From contig DAOVSY010000029.1 of assembly GCA_030633365.1 (NCBI GenBank), forward strand, positions 1-14,758: a stretch of 14,758 bases of DNA, read 5' to 3'. The notes under the pieces were generated by a model. That model was not told the DNA's origin and made no database searches. It was given only the letters and a program-made list of their open reading frames with translations. Shown here in pieces: positions 1-8,011 of this stretch (position 1 is its first letter; every line of letters begins with the position of its first letter). Position numbers and translations under genes: made by a program. This DNA comes from Spirochaetaceae bacterium. GTDB lineage: Bacteria; Spirochaetota; Spirochaetia; B11-G9.

Positions 1-1260
1 GGGCTTCTTCATACAGACTGGAATATATACGGAGCCAATGGAATAATTATTTCGGAAGTACTTTACTGCTTTCCACATGCAATGGTTATTCTTTACACTA
101 CACTTTCTGCAGTAGACTCAAGGCTTGATGAAGCCGCAGCAAGTCTGGGAGCTTCCGGATGGACATCATTTTTCAAGATAACTATTCCAACTGCCAGATA
201 TGGTATTTTCTCTGCAGCTGCCCTTGTTTTTAATCTGGCAATAACAGATTTTGGTAATCCTATTATTATAGGCCGTGGTTATAAAGTACTTTCCACAGAG
301 ATCTACCTTCAGGTTATTGGTATGCAGCGATTTGACCTTGGAACTACTGTTGCAGTTATCCTTATGGTTCCATCTATAACTGCCTTTCTTTTAAACTATT
401 ATTTTACAAAAAAAAGTGCTTCTATGATAAGTTCCCTTGCAAATCCGGAAATTCCACCTTCAAGACCTGCTAAAAAATGGTTTTTTACAATTTTCAGCTG
501 GCTTGTTGCTTTTGTACTTGTCTCAATTATAGGAATAATTGTATATAAATCCTTTGTAAAGGTATGGATGTATAACTGGTCATTTACGCTGGATCACTTT
601 AATTTTAGAATCCCTGGAGGTTTGAGCGTTCTTTGGACGAGCCTTTGGATATCCCTTACTGTAGGTGTCTTTGGAGCATTCCTGACTATGCTTAACGGAT
701 ATATAATAGAGAAAAGAAATCCGTTCTTCGCACAACCCCTTTACCTGCTGTCAATTATTCCGGCAGCAATACCGGGACTGGTAATGGGTTTGGGATATAT
801 TTTAATTTTTAATACAAGATTTTTGAATCTGGATGACATACTTTACGGAATGCCTCTGTTAATAGTAATAAATGTATTAGTAAGTAATTTTACTCTTGGA
901 ACCTTGTCCAGTATAACTAATATGAAAAATATAGATAATTCAATGGATGAAGCTGCAACAAGCCTGGGAGCAGGAATAACAAAAACTTTTCTTCAGGTTA
1001 TTTTTCCCTTAAGCAAAGTTTCATTTATGAGCAATTTAATCTATTATTTTATGAGATCAATGGTAACTGTCAGTGCAGTAATCTTTCTAATTTCACCGGA
1101 TGTTCACCTTGCAGCTGTTTCTGTAATAAATCTGGAAAAAGATGGTAAGGATGGTTCTTCTGCAGCAATGTCAACATTAATAATGCTTGTTGTAATTGTT
1201 GTTCTAGTTGTATTTGGATTTTTTACCAGAAAGAAAAAGGACCCGGTTGTTGTAGAATAA
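1..1260 (+). CDS. ABC transporter permease, two-domain (iron/2-aminoethylphosphonate type), 5'-truncated
   Basis: This is the inner-membrane channel subunit of a binding-protein-dependent importer. The reading frame is open from base 1, so the ATG at 82 is internal. The visible part is 419 residues; two-domain permeases of this class usually have about 550-580, so the N-terminal membrane segments are missing. Two EAA loops, which contact the ATPase, are visible: DEAAASLGASG near residues 42-52 and DEAATSLGAGI about 275 residues later. Each precedes hydrophobic spans, as expected for a fused pair of permease domains. The stretch ITDFGNPIIIG resembles the permeases annotated for 2-aminoethylphosphonate uptake, from memory, more than classical FbpB iron permeases. 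The substrate is not proven. The gene ends in TAA, 28 bases before a strong terminator, so it is the last gene of a + strand unit that begins outside the window. Confidence 0.88.
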   Translation, partial: GLLHTDWNIYGANGIIISEVLYCFPHAMVILYTTLSAVDSRLDEAAASLGASGWTSFFKITIPTARYGIFSAAALVFNLAITDFGNPIIIGRGYKVLSTEIYLQVIGMQRFDLGTTVAVILMVPSITAFLLNYYFTKKSASMISSLANPEIPPSRPAKKWFFTIFSWLVAFVLVSIIGIIVYKSFVKVWMYNWSFTLDHFNFRIPGGLSVLWTSLWISLTVGVFGAFLTMLNGYIIEKRNPFFAQPLYLLSIIPAAIPGLVMGLGYILIFNTRFLNLDDILYGMPLLIVINVLVSNFTLGTLSSITNMKNIDNSMDEAATSLGAGITKTFLQVIFPLSKVSFMSNLIYYFMRSMVTVSAVIFLISPDVHLAAVSVINLEKDGKDGSSAAMSTLIMLVVIVVLVVFGFFTRKKKDPVVVE

Positions 1261-1288
1261 AGAAACATAAAGTACGATGCTTTATAAT

Positions 1289-1323
1289 CCGGTTTTGTTT
1301 TATACACAAAACCGGTTTTTTTT
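1289..1323 (+). terminator. Rho-independent terminator after the permease gene
   Basis: A perfect 10-bp stem (CCGGTTTTGT / ACAAAACCGG) with a 7-base loop (TTTATAC) is followed directly by eight T residues at 1316-1323. It lies between the convergent permease and smr genes. On the - strand the hairpin is preceded by an A-tract but followed by ATTATAAAG rather than a T-run, so it should work mainly for the + strand and only weakly, if at all, for the Bat operon. Confidence 0.93.
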
Positions 1324-1325
1324 CA

Positions 1326-1709
1326 TTATTTCAATATAACCCATGTGGCACCAATACCGCCATCCCTTTTATCGGGATGGCCGGTTTCACCACTAATAGA
1401 AGATGTTTCCAGATAGTGCTTAACCCACATACCCAGGACAGGACCGGATTTTGAGTGCTTTCCTTTCCCATGAATAATAAGAACTTTTCTTAAACCTTTT
1501 CTGGATGATCCTTTTAAAAAACCAGATAACAATTGCTCTGATTCCTCTATTGTCTTCCCATGGAGATCAATTTCTGCCTCTGGAGGAAGTTTTCTTAGGA
1601 AAGACCTACTTTCCCCCACTAAAGACTTTACAGGCTGTTCATCCTTCTTATAATTATTCCAGCTCTCTTCAGAATCAAGCCAGTTATTCATCATTTTGTC
1701 AAAATCCAT
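1326..1709 (-). CDS. Smr-domain protein (small MutS-related domain)
   Basis: This is a 127-residue protein whose C-terminal two thirds is an Smr domain, a fold found at the C-terminus of MutS2 and in stand-alone proteins, often with nuclease or nucleic-acid-binding activity. The signature motifs are present: DLHG at residues 48-51, HGKG at 80-83 and GATWVIL at 120-126. The N-terminal 45 residues are charged and have no recognised domain. The ATG lies six bases after the batD stop codon. AAGGA, inside the last codons of batD, is a plausible ribosome site with about 10 bases spacing. It therefore looks like the last gene of the Bat operon, though its role there is unknown and the linkage may be incidental. 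It is too small to be MutS2. Confidence 0.88.
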   Translation of the reverse strand: MDFDKMMNNWLDSEESWNNYKKDEQPVKSLVGESRSFLRKLPPEAEIDLHGKTIEESEQLLSGFLKGSSRKGLRKVLIIHGKGKHSKSGPVLGMWVKHYLETSSISGETGHPDKRDGGIGATWVILK

Positions 1710-1715
1710 TTCAAC

Positions 1716-3695
1716 TTAATCCTTTAAAATTATCAGATCTGATTCTTCTATCCAACCTTTAATACCTTGCCCGGTATTTATAAACAGAAAATTATTAGAT
1801 TCTCCTTTAATAAGAACACTTTCACCCGATTTCATTTCAACTACTGTTTCTGATTCCAACCGGGGTATTTTTTTTACTGAAATACTATCCTGTAAAATAA
1901 TACCAACTTGTCTTCCTTTTTGAATAATCGAGAAACTCATTCCACCAATAGTCAAAACACTCAAACCTAATAAAAGAACTGAAGATATAAAATAAATATT
2001 TTTGTTTTTAACAAGATAAATTACCCCGACAAATGAAGCTGTATTTACCAAAATCATTAAAAGAAAAAGAAATGCATCAGGATATAGATTAAATGAAAGT
2101 TCAACAGGATAAAGTATTTCCCCTTTCTCCTCTATATAATTAATCAAATTTTTATAATCAGCATTTAGAGGATCATGATAAAAAGCATCTCTGGCATAAA
2201 ATACTGCTCTTCCAAAATCACCAATCTGATAATAAGCTAAGGCTAAATTAAAGCTAATATAAGAATTATCAGGTAATTCATTCCTGGCTTCTGTATAATA
2301 TTCTATAGCCCTTTCATATTGGCCTGCCTCATATTGTCCTATAGCAAGATCAATAGTTGAATTGGTTTTCATCTGTCCTGCAGCTGCTATAAATATTATG
2401 GATACTCCAAGAACAGCTTTTTTCCTACCCATTAGCAAAAATATTAAGAATACCAGAGGACCAGGTAATAACCAAAGATAACTGGCAGGATCCTTATATC
2501 TTCCAGTCGAAGAAAAACCTCCGGAATCAACTCTTTTTGGTAAAAACGGAAAATTTTCTTTATATGTATTATCAACCTCATTACTTAATTTTGCTTTCAA
2601 AGTAAATGGAATAATAGTAATACGGCCCGTATTTACATTATTATCATCAGGATCAAAAAAAGGAAAAGCCGGGATTAGTAAATTTTTATCTCCAGGTGAA
2701 TCTGAAATAAAAGTATATACAGTTTCCCTGCTGCCTGAATAACCACCATCAAAAGCCAGATAGTCAGATATCTCAATTGTATTTACTAAAGTCAGGCCAT
2801 CACCAACAGGCGGCTGCAATTGGAAATAGTTAAGATTACCGCTTCCTTCAACTTTAATGTGCAATTCTATATTTTCATTTTCAACTAAATTATTATTTTT
2901 AAGCCAGGCAGATGTCTTAAATTTTCCGATAGCACCAGTAGTACTTATTTCCTCAGGTATTTTAAGAATATCCAGTATAGTTGTTTCTGATACAGAGCTT
3001 ATTCCTCTGGCAGTAACAGTACCTATTGGTATTTTCATTTTCCCAGTGGCAGATGGTGTAAAAATAAACCCTCTAACCGGAATAGTATATAAAGAAAAAT
3101 CGCCAATACTTGTAACATTTACCTGTCCAAGATTATTTACAGCTTCCATAAAACCTTTATCAGGAGAAGCAACTTTGACATCATTGAACAGCATTACTTC
3201 TTCAAGATCTTTAACCTCTAAAACAAGTGGAATAGCCTGGCCTTCATAGACTGAACCGGAAGTAAAAGACCATTCAACATTATAGGGAATGTATAATTCT
3301 CTATTTTTATACAGTCCAATTCGAATAATATTTGGATCAGTTTTTACAAGACTATCTCCAAGAGTAAATATAAATGGCCCCAGTTCAAATCTACCAACTT
3401 TTTTTGTAGAATAAGTATATGTAATAATAGTTTTTTTCCTGCTGCTTCCATCTGGAAGTTGAAGCCAATAAGGCCTTATATAAGGTCCTTTATACAGACT
3501 TATGCCATCGGGTAGTATAGGAGGTTCAACAGATAGAGAACTCATATCCTCATAATCAATAAAAAAGTCTATGCTGAAACGATCCCCTCTTCCTACAGGA
3601 TTAGGAGATATTTCCATTACTATATCTTCTGCAAAAAGACCAGAAAATATTAAAAAGTATAAGATAAAAATTAGAATTACTTTTAATAATTTCAT
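1716..3695 (-). CDS. batD: BatD-like protein fused to TPR and SH3-like C-terminal parts
   Basis: This is an envelope protein of the Bat system, 659 residues. A signal peptide (1-22, ending near GLFAED) leads to a β-rich periplasmic region (about 23-400) typical of BatD, with PNPVGRGDRFSI at its start and repeated strand-rich modules. A membrane span lies at about 406-423 and a second hydrophobic run at 427-440. Residues 446-515 form TPR-like repeats (AIGQYEAGQYERAIEYYTEA, then YISFNLALAYYQIGDFGRAVFYA). Two further spans lie at about 541-562 and 567-590, followed by an SH3-like tail (about 596-656, ending GWIEESDLIIL). In many Bat operons the TPR part is a separate gene (BatE), so this looks like a BatD-BatE fusion. 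The ATG is four bases past the batC stop, with AAGGA about 10 bases upstream of it. The biochemical function of BatD is not established. Domain limits are by eye. Confidence 0.82.
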   Translation of the reverse strand: MKLLKVILIFILYFLIFSGLFAEDIVMEISPNPVGRGDRFSIDFFIDYEDMSSLSVEPPILPDGISLYKGPYIRPYWLQLPDGSSRKKTIITYTYSTKKVGRFELGPFIFTLGDSLVKTDPNIIRIGLYKNRELYIPYNVEWSFTSGSVYEGQAIPLVLEVKDLEEVMLFNDVKVASPDKGFMEAVNNLGQVNVTSIGDFSLYTIPVRGFIFTPSATGKMKIPIGTVTARGISSVSETTILDILKIPEEISTTGAIGKFKTSAWLKNNNLVENENIELHIKVEGSGNLNYFQLQPPVGDGLTLVNTIEISDYLAFDGGYSGSRETVYTFISDSPGDKNLLIPAFPFFDPDDNNVNTGRITIIPFTLKAKLSNEVDNTYKENFPFLPKRVDSGGFSSTGRYKDPASYLWLLPGPLVFLIFLLMGRKKAVLGVSIIFIAAAGQMKTNSTIDLAIGQYEAGQYERAIEYYTEARNELPDNSYISFNLALAYYQIGDFGRAVFYARDAFYHDPLNADYKNLINYIEEKGEILYPVELSFNLYPDAFLFLLMILVNTASFVGVIYLVKNKNIYFISSVLLLGLSVLTIGGMSFSIIQKGRQVGIILQDSISVKKIPRLESETVVEMKSGESVLIKGESNNFLFINTGQGIKGWIEESDLIILKD

Positions 3696-3698
3696 ATC

Positions 3699-4292
3699 TT
3701 ACCAGTCCTTCAAAGTTGAATAATCCTGATTTGACTCAACAGCTGATTCCCAAACATAAGTTTCTCTTCTTTTTACAAAATCAAGAACCCTGCTTACATC
3801 ATCTGTTTGTTGTGAATCTTCGAAGGATATCTCCTGATTTGAAATTTTATTTTCTGTTTTGAAATTCATTTTCTGTATACAATATTCTAAATTTATTTTT
3901 GCATCTAAATTAGAAGATTCCAATTCAAGTATAGTCCTAAAAATTTTGTAAGCTTCTTCGTATCTACTTAATTCAAACAGCAGTACACCTGTATTAAATA
4001 AAGATCGAATAGTAATTTCATTTTCCAAAGTGGTATCTATAGATTGCCATTCATCAAAAGCGGAATCAATTTCACCAAGAGCATAATAAACATTACCAAG
4101 ATTATATGAAACATATTCCTGATATGGTTTTAAATTCTTAACTTTTAAATAACTTAGATTTGCCTCTTCATATTCCCCTCTGGAAAAAGCATAGTTACCT
4201 TCTATAACATCCAGATATGCCTGAGAATTACTACAAGAGGAGAATATAAGTATTAAAAAAAATATAATTCCTGTTAAAAAGTATTTTTCCAA
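3699..4292 (-). CDS. TPR lipoprotein of the Bat operon (BatC-like)
   Basis: This 197-residue protein has a lipoprotein signal: a hydrophobic stretch at residues 5-17, then FSSC with Cys20 as the likely lipidated residue. TPR-like repeats follow at about 25-57, 61-93 and 96-130 (for example GNYAFSRGEYEEANLSYLKV and LGNVYYALGEIDSAFDEW). The last 60 residues are polar and probably flexible. The start is a TTG at 4292, with GAGGA about eight bases upstream, so the gene overlaps the end of batB by 19 bases. TPR proteins in this slot are called BatC in Bacteroides and Leptospira and are thought to act as scaffolds for the vWA proteins. Membership is judged from position and fold, not from close sequence identity. 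Confidence 0.8.
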   Translation of the reverse strand: MEKYFLTGIIFFLILIFSSCSNSQAYLDVIEGNYAFSRGEYEEANLSYLKVKNLKPYQEYVSYNLGNVYYALGEIDSAFDEWQSIDTTLENEITIRSLFNTGVLLFELSRYEEAYKIFRTILELESSNLDAKINLEYCIQKMNFKTENKISNQEISFEDSQQTDDVSRVLDFVKRRETYVWESAVESNQDYSTLKDW

Positions 4293-5251
4293 GGGAAAAT
4301 CCTCACACTAATATATAAAAATAGAAATAAAATTGCTGTCGAAAGAAAAAACTTATACCTGCTTTCTTTATTATTAGAAATAACAGAGGAGCCAGCCTGT
4401 TTCCCAATTAATTCCAGAGAATCATTCAATACAGAGTTTTCTTCAATACTAAAATAGAAAATATTTTCTGAAACTGCAAGTTCATTAAGAAGAGGTTTAT
4501 TTAAACGGCTAATAACCAAATCTCCATTCTTATCAAGAACAGGCTCACCGCTCTTGCTATAAAGTTCTGTACCTGATTCTGTACCTGCACCAAAAATTAA
4601 AATATCAACTCCCCTGGATTTCGCTTCTTTAGCTGTTGAAGACGTACTGCCTGTAAGGCTTTCACCATCTGTAAAAAGAAGAATAATCTTTTTCCTTTCT
4701 TCTCCGGATGTAAAAGAAGTTAAAGAAGTCTTTATTCCATCTTCCAAATTTGATCCAATTGAAGAAAACATATCCGGATTAAGAAATGGAAGTACAGAAC
4801 TAAGAGAAGAACTATCTTCTGTAATTGGAATAATTTTACTACCGGTCCCCTTAAAAACTACCAATCCAAATCTCTCACCAGGTAAATTTTCAATAAATGC
4901 ACTGATCAGGTCTGTAGACCGCTTTAACCTTGATGGATAGATATCTGCTCCAAGCATACTTCCGGAAATATCCACTGCAAAAACAATATCAATACCGGAA
5001 GAAGATTTTATTACCGTTTTCCCTCTTCCTGTAAAATCAGCAAGAGCCAGCACTATAAAAAGTATAAAAAGTATAAAAAGTAAAGAAGAAAAAAACCATT
5101 TAATTTGAAATACATCCATTAATAATCCTGTCCGCCATTTCCCGCCAATAGCAGCAAGATCCTTTTTACCTCTCCAATAACGCTTATATAAAATAAAAAT
5201 AACAGGCAAAAGTATAAAAAACAGAAGAAAAGCATCCGGTCTTCCTGCCAT
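4274..5251 (-). CDS. batB: BatB, membrane-anchored von Willebrand factor A domain protein
   Basis: This is the second vWA protein of the Bat operon, 325 residues from the preferred start. An in-frame ATG at 5275 exists, but the ATG at 5251 has GGAGGTG five bases upstream and overlaps the batA stop as TAATG, so 5251 is chosen. It has N-terminal membrane spans (about 5-22 and 53-72), then a vWA domain from about 88, then a C-terminal span (LFLFLYISV). The metal-site motif DxSxS is DISGS at residues 94-98, and the second acidic loop is LFTDGES. The usual threonine loop reads SSIGSNLEDG, where serine may replace threonine. vWA domains of this group sit on the periplasmic side and are presumed to bind partner proteins in a metal-dependent way and to be remodelled by MoxR ATPases. 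Confidence 0.9.
   Translation of the reverse strand: MAGRPDAFLLFFILLPVIFILYKRYWRGKKDLAAIGGKWRTGLLMDVFQIKWFFSSLLFILFILFIVLALADFTGRGKTVIKSSSGIDIVFAVDISGSMLGADIYPSRLKRSTDLISAFIENLPGERFGLVVFKGTGSKIIPITEDSSSLSSVLPFLNPDMFSSIGSNLEDGIKTSLTSFTSGEERKKIILLFTDGESLTGSTSSTAKEAKSRGVDILIFGAGTESGTELYSKSGEPVLDKNGDLVISRLNKPLLNELAVSENIFYFSIEENSVLNDSLELIGKQAGSSVISNNKESRYKFFLSTAILFLFLYISVRIFPWKNTF
5054..5080. repeat. Three tandem copies of a 9-bp unit inside batB
   Basis: TATAAAAAG occurs three times head to tail. On the coding strand it encodes the Leu-Phe-Ile repeats of a BatB membrane span (LFILFILFI). Because the unit is 9 bp, slippage would change the span by three residues without breaking the frame. Confidence 0.85.
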
Positions 5252-6252
5252 TATAACACCTCCCTGAAAATCCATTTCTTGAGGAAAAAATCAAAGAGTA
5301 TAAATGCAAACCCAATTAGTATTAATTCTCTATGGATTGGTCTTGTATTTATTTTTAACCTTGTTCGCTTTTCTATCCTTTCCATAGAGTCTATAGAAGA
5401 CATAATTGTATCTAAAGCTCCTGGACTGAGTGCCTGAAAGAATTCTCCATTGGTTATTTCAGAAATTTCTTTCAATATCTCTTCATTATATCCACTTTCA
5501 TACATTCCTCTGTAAATTTTCCCTGTTTCAGGGTCAGTAAACTCCAAAGGTATTTTCCCTATACTTCCCAGTCCTACTGAATATATTTTTATGCCCATAG
5601 CTGCTGCAATATGTGCTGCAGACTCCGGAAGGATCTCGCCTGTATTATTATCACCATCAGTTAGCAATATAATTACTTTTTCTTTAGCTGTACTTTCATC
5701 AAGATGCAGACAAGCAACAGCAAGCCCCATTCCCATAGCAGTTCCATTTCCAAGATCCATCAATTGCAGCCCATTCAACTGTTCAAGAAAATGTTCATAA
5801 TCTAATCCAGGGGGAACCCTTAAAACAGCATTTTTACCAAAACTAACCAACCCAACAGGATCATGGTCTCTACCCTCAACAAAAGTTTTAATTACACTTT
5901 TTGCTGATTCAAACCTATTCTCCGGAAGAAAGTCCTTACCTGCCATACTGGGGGATTCATCAAGTACAAATACAATATCTATTCCCCTGGTCATATAAAT
6001 TTTCTCTCTACTTACAATAGAAGGGCCGGAGTTAGCAATTAAAAGTGATAAAAAGCCAAGCCAAAATAAAAATGACCCTAAAAATAAAACAACATTGGAA
6101 ATATAAGCTCCAGGTTTAAAAACTTCTTTTTGCCAAATTGTAAATGAAAAAGATAATCTCCCACCTCTGTTTTTCCAAAAATGTCTTAAAAATATTAAAG
6201 GAGGCAAAATAGCAATTAGTAATAACAATCCCGGATAATCAAAGGTAATCAA
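5251..6252 (-). CDS. batA: BatA, membrane-anchored von Willebrand factor A domain protein
   Basis: This is the first vWA protein of the Bat operon, 333 residues. It has an N-terminal span (about 7-23), a second span at about 53-73, a vWA domain from about 90 to 290 and a C-terminal span (LILIGFAFILFDFFL). All metal-site motifs are visible: DESPS at 98-102, Thr171 in GNGTAMG and Asp199 in LLTDGDNNTG. The start is TTG, with a run of six G about five bases upstream. It overlaps the stop of the preceding gene as TTGA, so translation is likely coupled to that gene. The stop overlaps the batB ATG as TAATG. BatA proteins are linked to oxidative or envelope stress tolerance in Bacteroides and Leptospira; the molecular role is not settled. 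Confidence 0.9.
   Translation of the reverse strand: MITFDYPGLLLLIAILPPLIFLRHFWKNRGGRLSFSFTIWQKEVFKPGAYISNVVLFLGSFLFWLGFLSLLIANSGPSIVSREKIYMTRGIDIVFVLDESPSMAGKDFLPENRFESAKSVIKTFVEGRDHDPVGLVSFGKNAVLRVPPGLDYEHFLEQLNGLQLMDLGNGTAMGMGLAVACLHLDESTAKEKVIILLTDGDNNTGEILPESAAHIAAAMGIKIYSVGLGSIGKIPLEFTDPETGKIYRGMYESGYNEEILKEISEITNGEFFQALSPGALDTIMSSIDSMERIEKRTRLKINTRPIHRELILIGFAFILFDFFLKKWIFREVL
5257..5263 (-). promoter_or_regulatory. Ribosome binding site that sets the batB start
   Basis: GGAGGTG is read on the - strand, five bases before the ATG at 5251. It lies inside the last codons of batA (Arg-Glu-Val-Leu-stop). It is the strongest Shine-Dalgarno match in the operon and favours this start over the ATG at 5275. 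Confidence 0.85.
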
Positions 6253-7139
6253 ACTGACCCCCCTGATTTATCTTTAATTTTTGCTTCAAGAAATTTTGCA
6301 ATATTTTTTACAAGTTCAATATCACTCATTTTCTTTTCATCATCTGTAGTTACTTTACCAAATTTAATATTATCTGAAAGTTTCATCATATCTGAGAGCA
6401 TACTTGAGTACTCTCTGTTCCCAAGAGTCTTAATTAAAGCAATTTCTATATCAGAAGTTGTCAAAGTAATAAAATCCGTATCTGATCTTCTGGACAAATA
6501 CTCTCTTACTGCACCTGATAATCTTATATAAAATCTTCTGCAGCTAATTCCATTTATCTGTATTGTCAGATCTTTAAGAACCCTGTTAAGTTTAGTAACT
6601 GGACTACGGCCAATACCATTTTTTGCGACCAGAACTAATTTCCTCTTAACAGGCCCAAGTAGAATTATTAACAATAATGGTCCAATAAAAAGTAAACCTA
6701 CTACAATACTTAATCCTATTTTTGTTCCAGGAAGCAATAGTTGGCCAGCTATACCATTAAAATTCCCCTCTGTAGATTCTATAAGGGAAGAAGTATGAAT
6801 TTTAATTGAATTTAATACAATTTCTCCTAAAAATAACGTAGGGAAACTTCTGGTTCCTGGAATAAAGGAAGTAAAAACTATTCTAAGTTCCTGTTTATTT
6901 TCTTCATCTATAATTTCTATAGAATTAATAGTTATCCAGGTTGATTCTGGTAGATTTGAAGGAATTTGAAAATTAAATTCTTTCTCTATATCTAATTTAA
7001 TTCTTAATTCAACCTTATCCCCAACATAGTATTCTCTTGGTACAAAAATTGTATCCTACCCATGCACACCTGTCCCTTTATTTAGACAATTTATAGATGC
7101 AAATAAAATCATAAAAATAAGTAAAATATTATTTTTCAC
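6249..7139 (-). pseudogene. BatD-like/DUF4381-like anchored protein, interrupted by an in-frame TAG
   Basis: This fills the space between the DUF58 gene and batA. A GTG at 7139, with AAGGAG six bases upstream and a GTGA overlap with the DUF58 stop, opens a 296-codon frame with one interruption: TAG at 7056-7058, codon 28. Codons before and after are in the same frame, so no indel is needed. Residues 2-18 look like an export signal (ILLIFMILFASINC; Cys18 could be a relaxed spirochaetal lipobox). Residues 29-130 are β-rich and resemble part of BatD (YYVGDKVELRI, FTSFIPGTRSFPTL). A membrane span lies at about 141-162. The remaining cytoplasmic 130 residues resemble DUF4381 (FYIRLSGAVREYLSRR). 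After the TAG the first possible start is a TTG at 6737 with no ribosome site, so the 162-codon piece is unlikely to be a separate gene. Possible causes are a recent nonsense mutation, a sequence error or readthrough. Confidence 0.75.
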
Positions 7140-8008
7140 TTATTTCTCCTTGACGAGAAAAAACCAAGAAGTTCTTTTACAGGATCGTCTTCCGTACTAA
7201 CTGAAAGGGTATGAACACCACGTCTTAGACACTCTCTTTTCCAAAAAATATCATTTGTCTCCCAGAAATCTTTATACTTTCTCCTGAATTTACGAAATCT
7301 GCCGGAACCATATATGGTTGAACCTGTTTCAGGATCTGTAAGCTCTATTAATCCTGACACAGGGAATTTAAAATCTGAAGGATCTGTAATTTTTAATGCT
7401 ATAACATCATGTTTTTTACCCAGTAATGCAAGTTCCCTCCAAACAGGAGGTACTCTAAAGTCGGAAATAACTACACAAATACCCCGTCTATGCAAAGATT
7501 CGTAAACTGTTCTTATTGCATTTCCAAGATCAGATCCTTTTCCAACAGGCTTTAGTTCCATCATATCTTCTACTAATCTAAAAACCTGTTTTTTCCCTTT
7601 TCTTGGAGGTACCCACTTTTCAATTCTATCTGTAAAAAATACAGCTCCAACTCTATCATTATTATGAACTGCAGAAAATGCCAGCAAAGAAGACAGAATA
7701 GCTGCAGCATCCTTTTTTCGAACCTTACCCGTACCTGTTCTTAAAGAAGCAGAAACATCTACTATTAAAAAGAGAACAAGTTCTCTTTCTTCCCTGAATG
7801 TTTTTGTATATGGAGAATTAAGTCTTGAACTTACATTCCAATCAATAAACCTTGCATCATCTCCTTCTGAATACTCCCGAACCTCATCAAATTCAAGACC
7901 GGGGCCTTTAAAAACTGAACGGTAATTTCCTGCAAGAAAACCATTAACTAATTTGGATGAAACAAGGGGGAGATTTTTTATTCGGGAAAATAATTCAAGA
8001 TTGTTCAT
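7136..8008 (-). CDS. DUF58 domain protein (vWA-like), MoxR partner
   Basis: This 290-residue soluble protein lies next to moxR, the most common arrangement for DUF58 proteins, which are likely substrates or adaptors of MoxR ATPases. The DUF58 signature spans about residues 36-76: GPGLEFDEVREYSEGDDARF followed by IDWNVSSRL and TKTFREER. A vWA-type fold follows, with a DxSxS motif DVSAS at 84-88. No signal peptide or membrane span is seen, so it is probably cytoplasmic. The ATG is at 8008, three bases past the moxR stop; the AAGGA just before it is too close to be a good ribosome site, so initiation may depend on coupling to moxR. The stop overlaps the next GTG as GTGA. The exact molecular function is not known for this family. 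Confidence 0.9.
   Translation of the reverse strand: MNNLELFSRIKNLPLVSSKLVNGFLAGNYRSVFKGPGLEFDEVREYSEGDDARFIDWNVSSRLNSPYTKTFREERELVLFLIVDVSASLRTGTGKVRKKDAAAILSSLLAFSAVHNNDRVGAVFFTDRIEKWVPPRKGKKQVFRLVEDMMELKPVGKGSDLGNAIRTVYESLHRRGICVVISDFRVPPVWRELALLGKKHDVIALKITDPSDFKFPVSGLIELTDPETGSTIYGSGRFRKFRRKYKDFWETNDIFWKRECLRRGVHTLSVSTEDDPVKELLGFFSSRRNK
7146..7151 (-). promoter_or_regulatory. Ribosome binding site of the TAG-interrupted gene
   Basis: AAGGAG is read on the - strand, six bases before the GTG at 7139. It lies within the final codons of the DUF58 gene. Its quality shows that translation was selected to begin here, upstream of the in-frame TAG. Confidence 0.8.
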
Positions 8009-8011
8009 TCC

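Noticed and set aside
2857..3249. 130-codon open frame on the + strand opposite batD
   Set aside because: It is fully contained in the batD coding region, with no ribosome site or recognisable domain.
5251..5275. ATG at 5275 as the batB start
   Set aside because: It would overlap batA by 25 bases, and the ATG at 5251 has an excellent GGAGGTG site and a TAATG junction.
6249..6737. A separate 162-residue gene starting at TTG 6737
   Set aside because: There is no ribosome site before this TTG, and the same frame stays open upstream for about 107 more codons with protein-like sequence, back to the TAG. It is the 3' part of a longer gene.
7056..7058. TAG as pyrrolysine or a genome-wide reassigned codon
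   Set aside because: The phosphodiesterase gene ends at a TAG (12289-12291) just before another stop, and the potC stop is followed by TAG, so TAG seems to act as a stop here. Nothing in the protein resembles a pyrrolysine enzyme, and no pyl genes are in the window.
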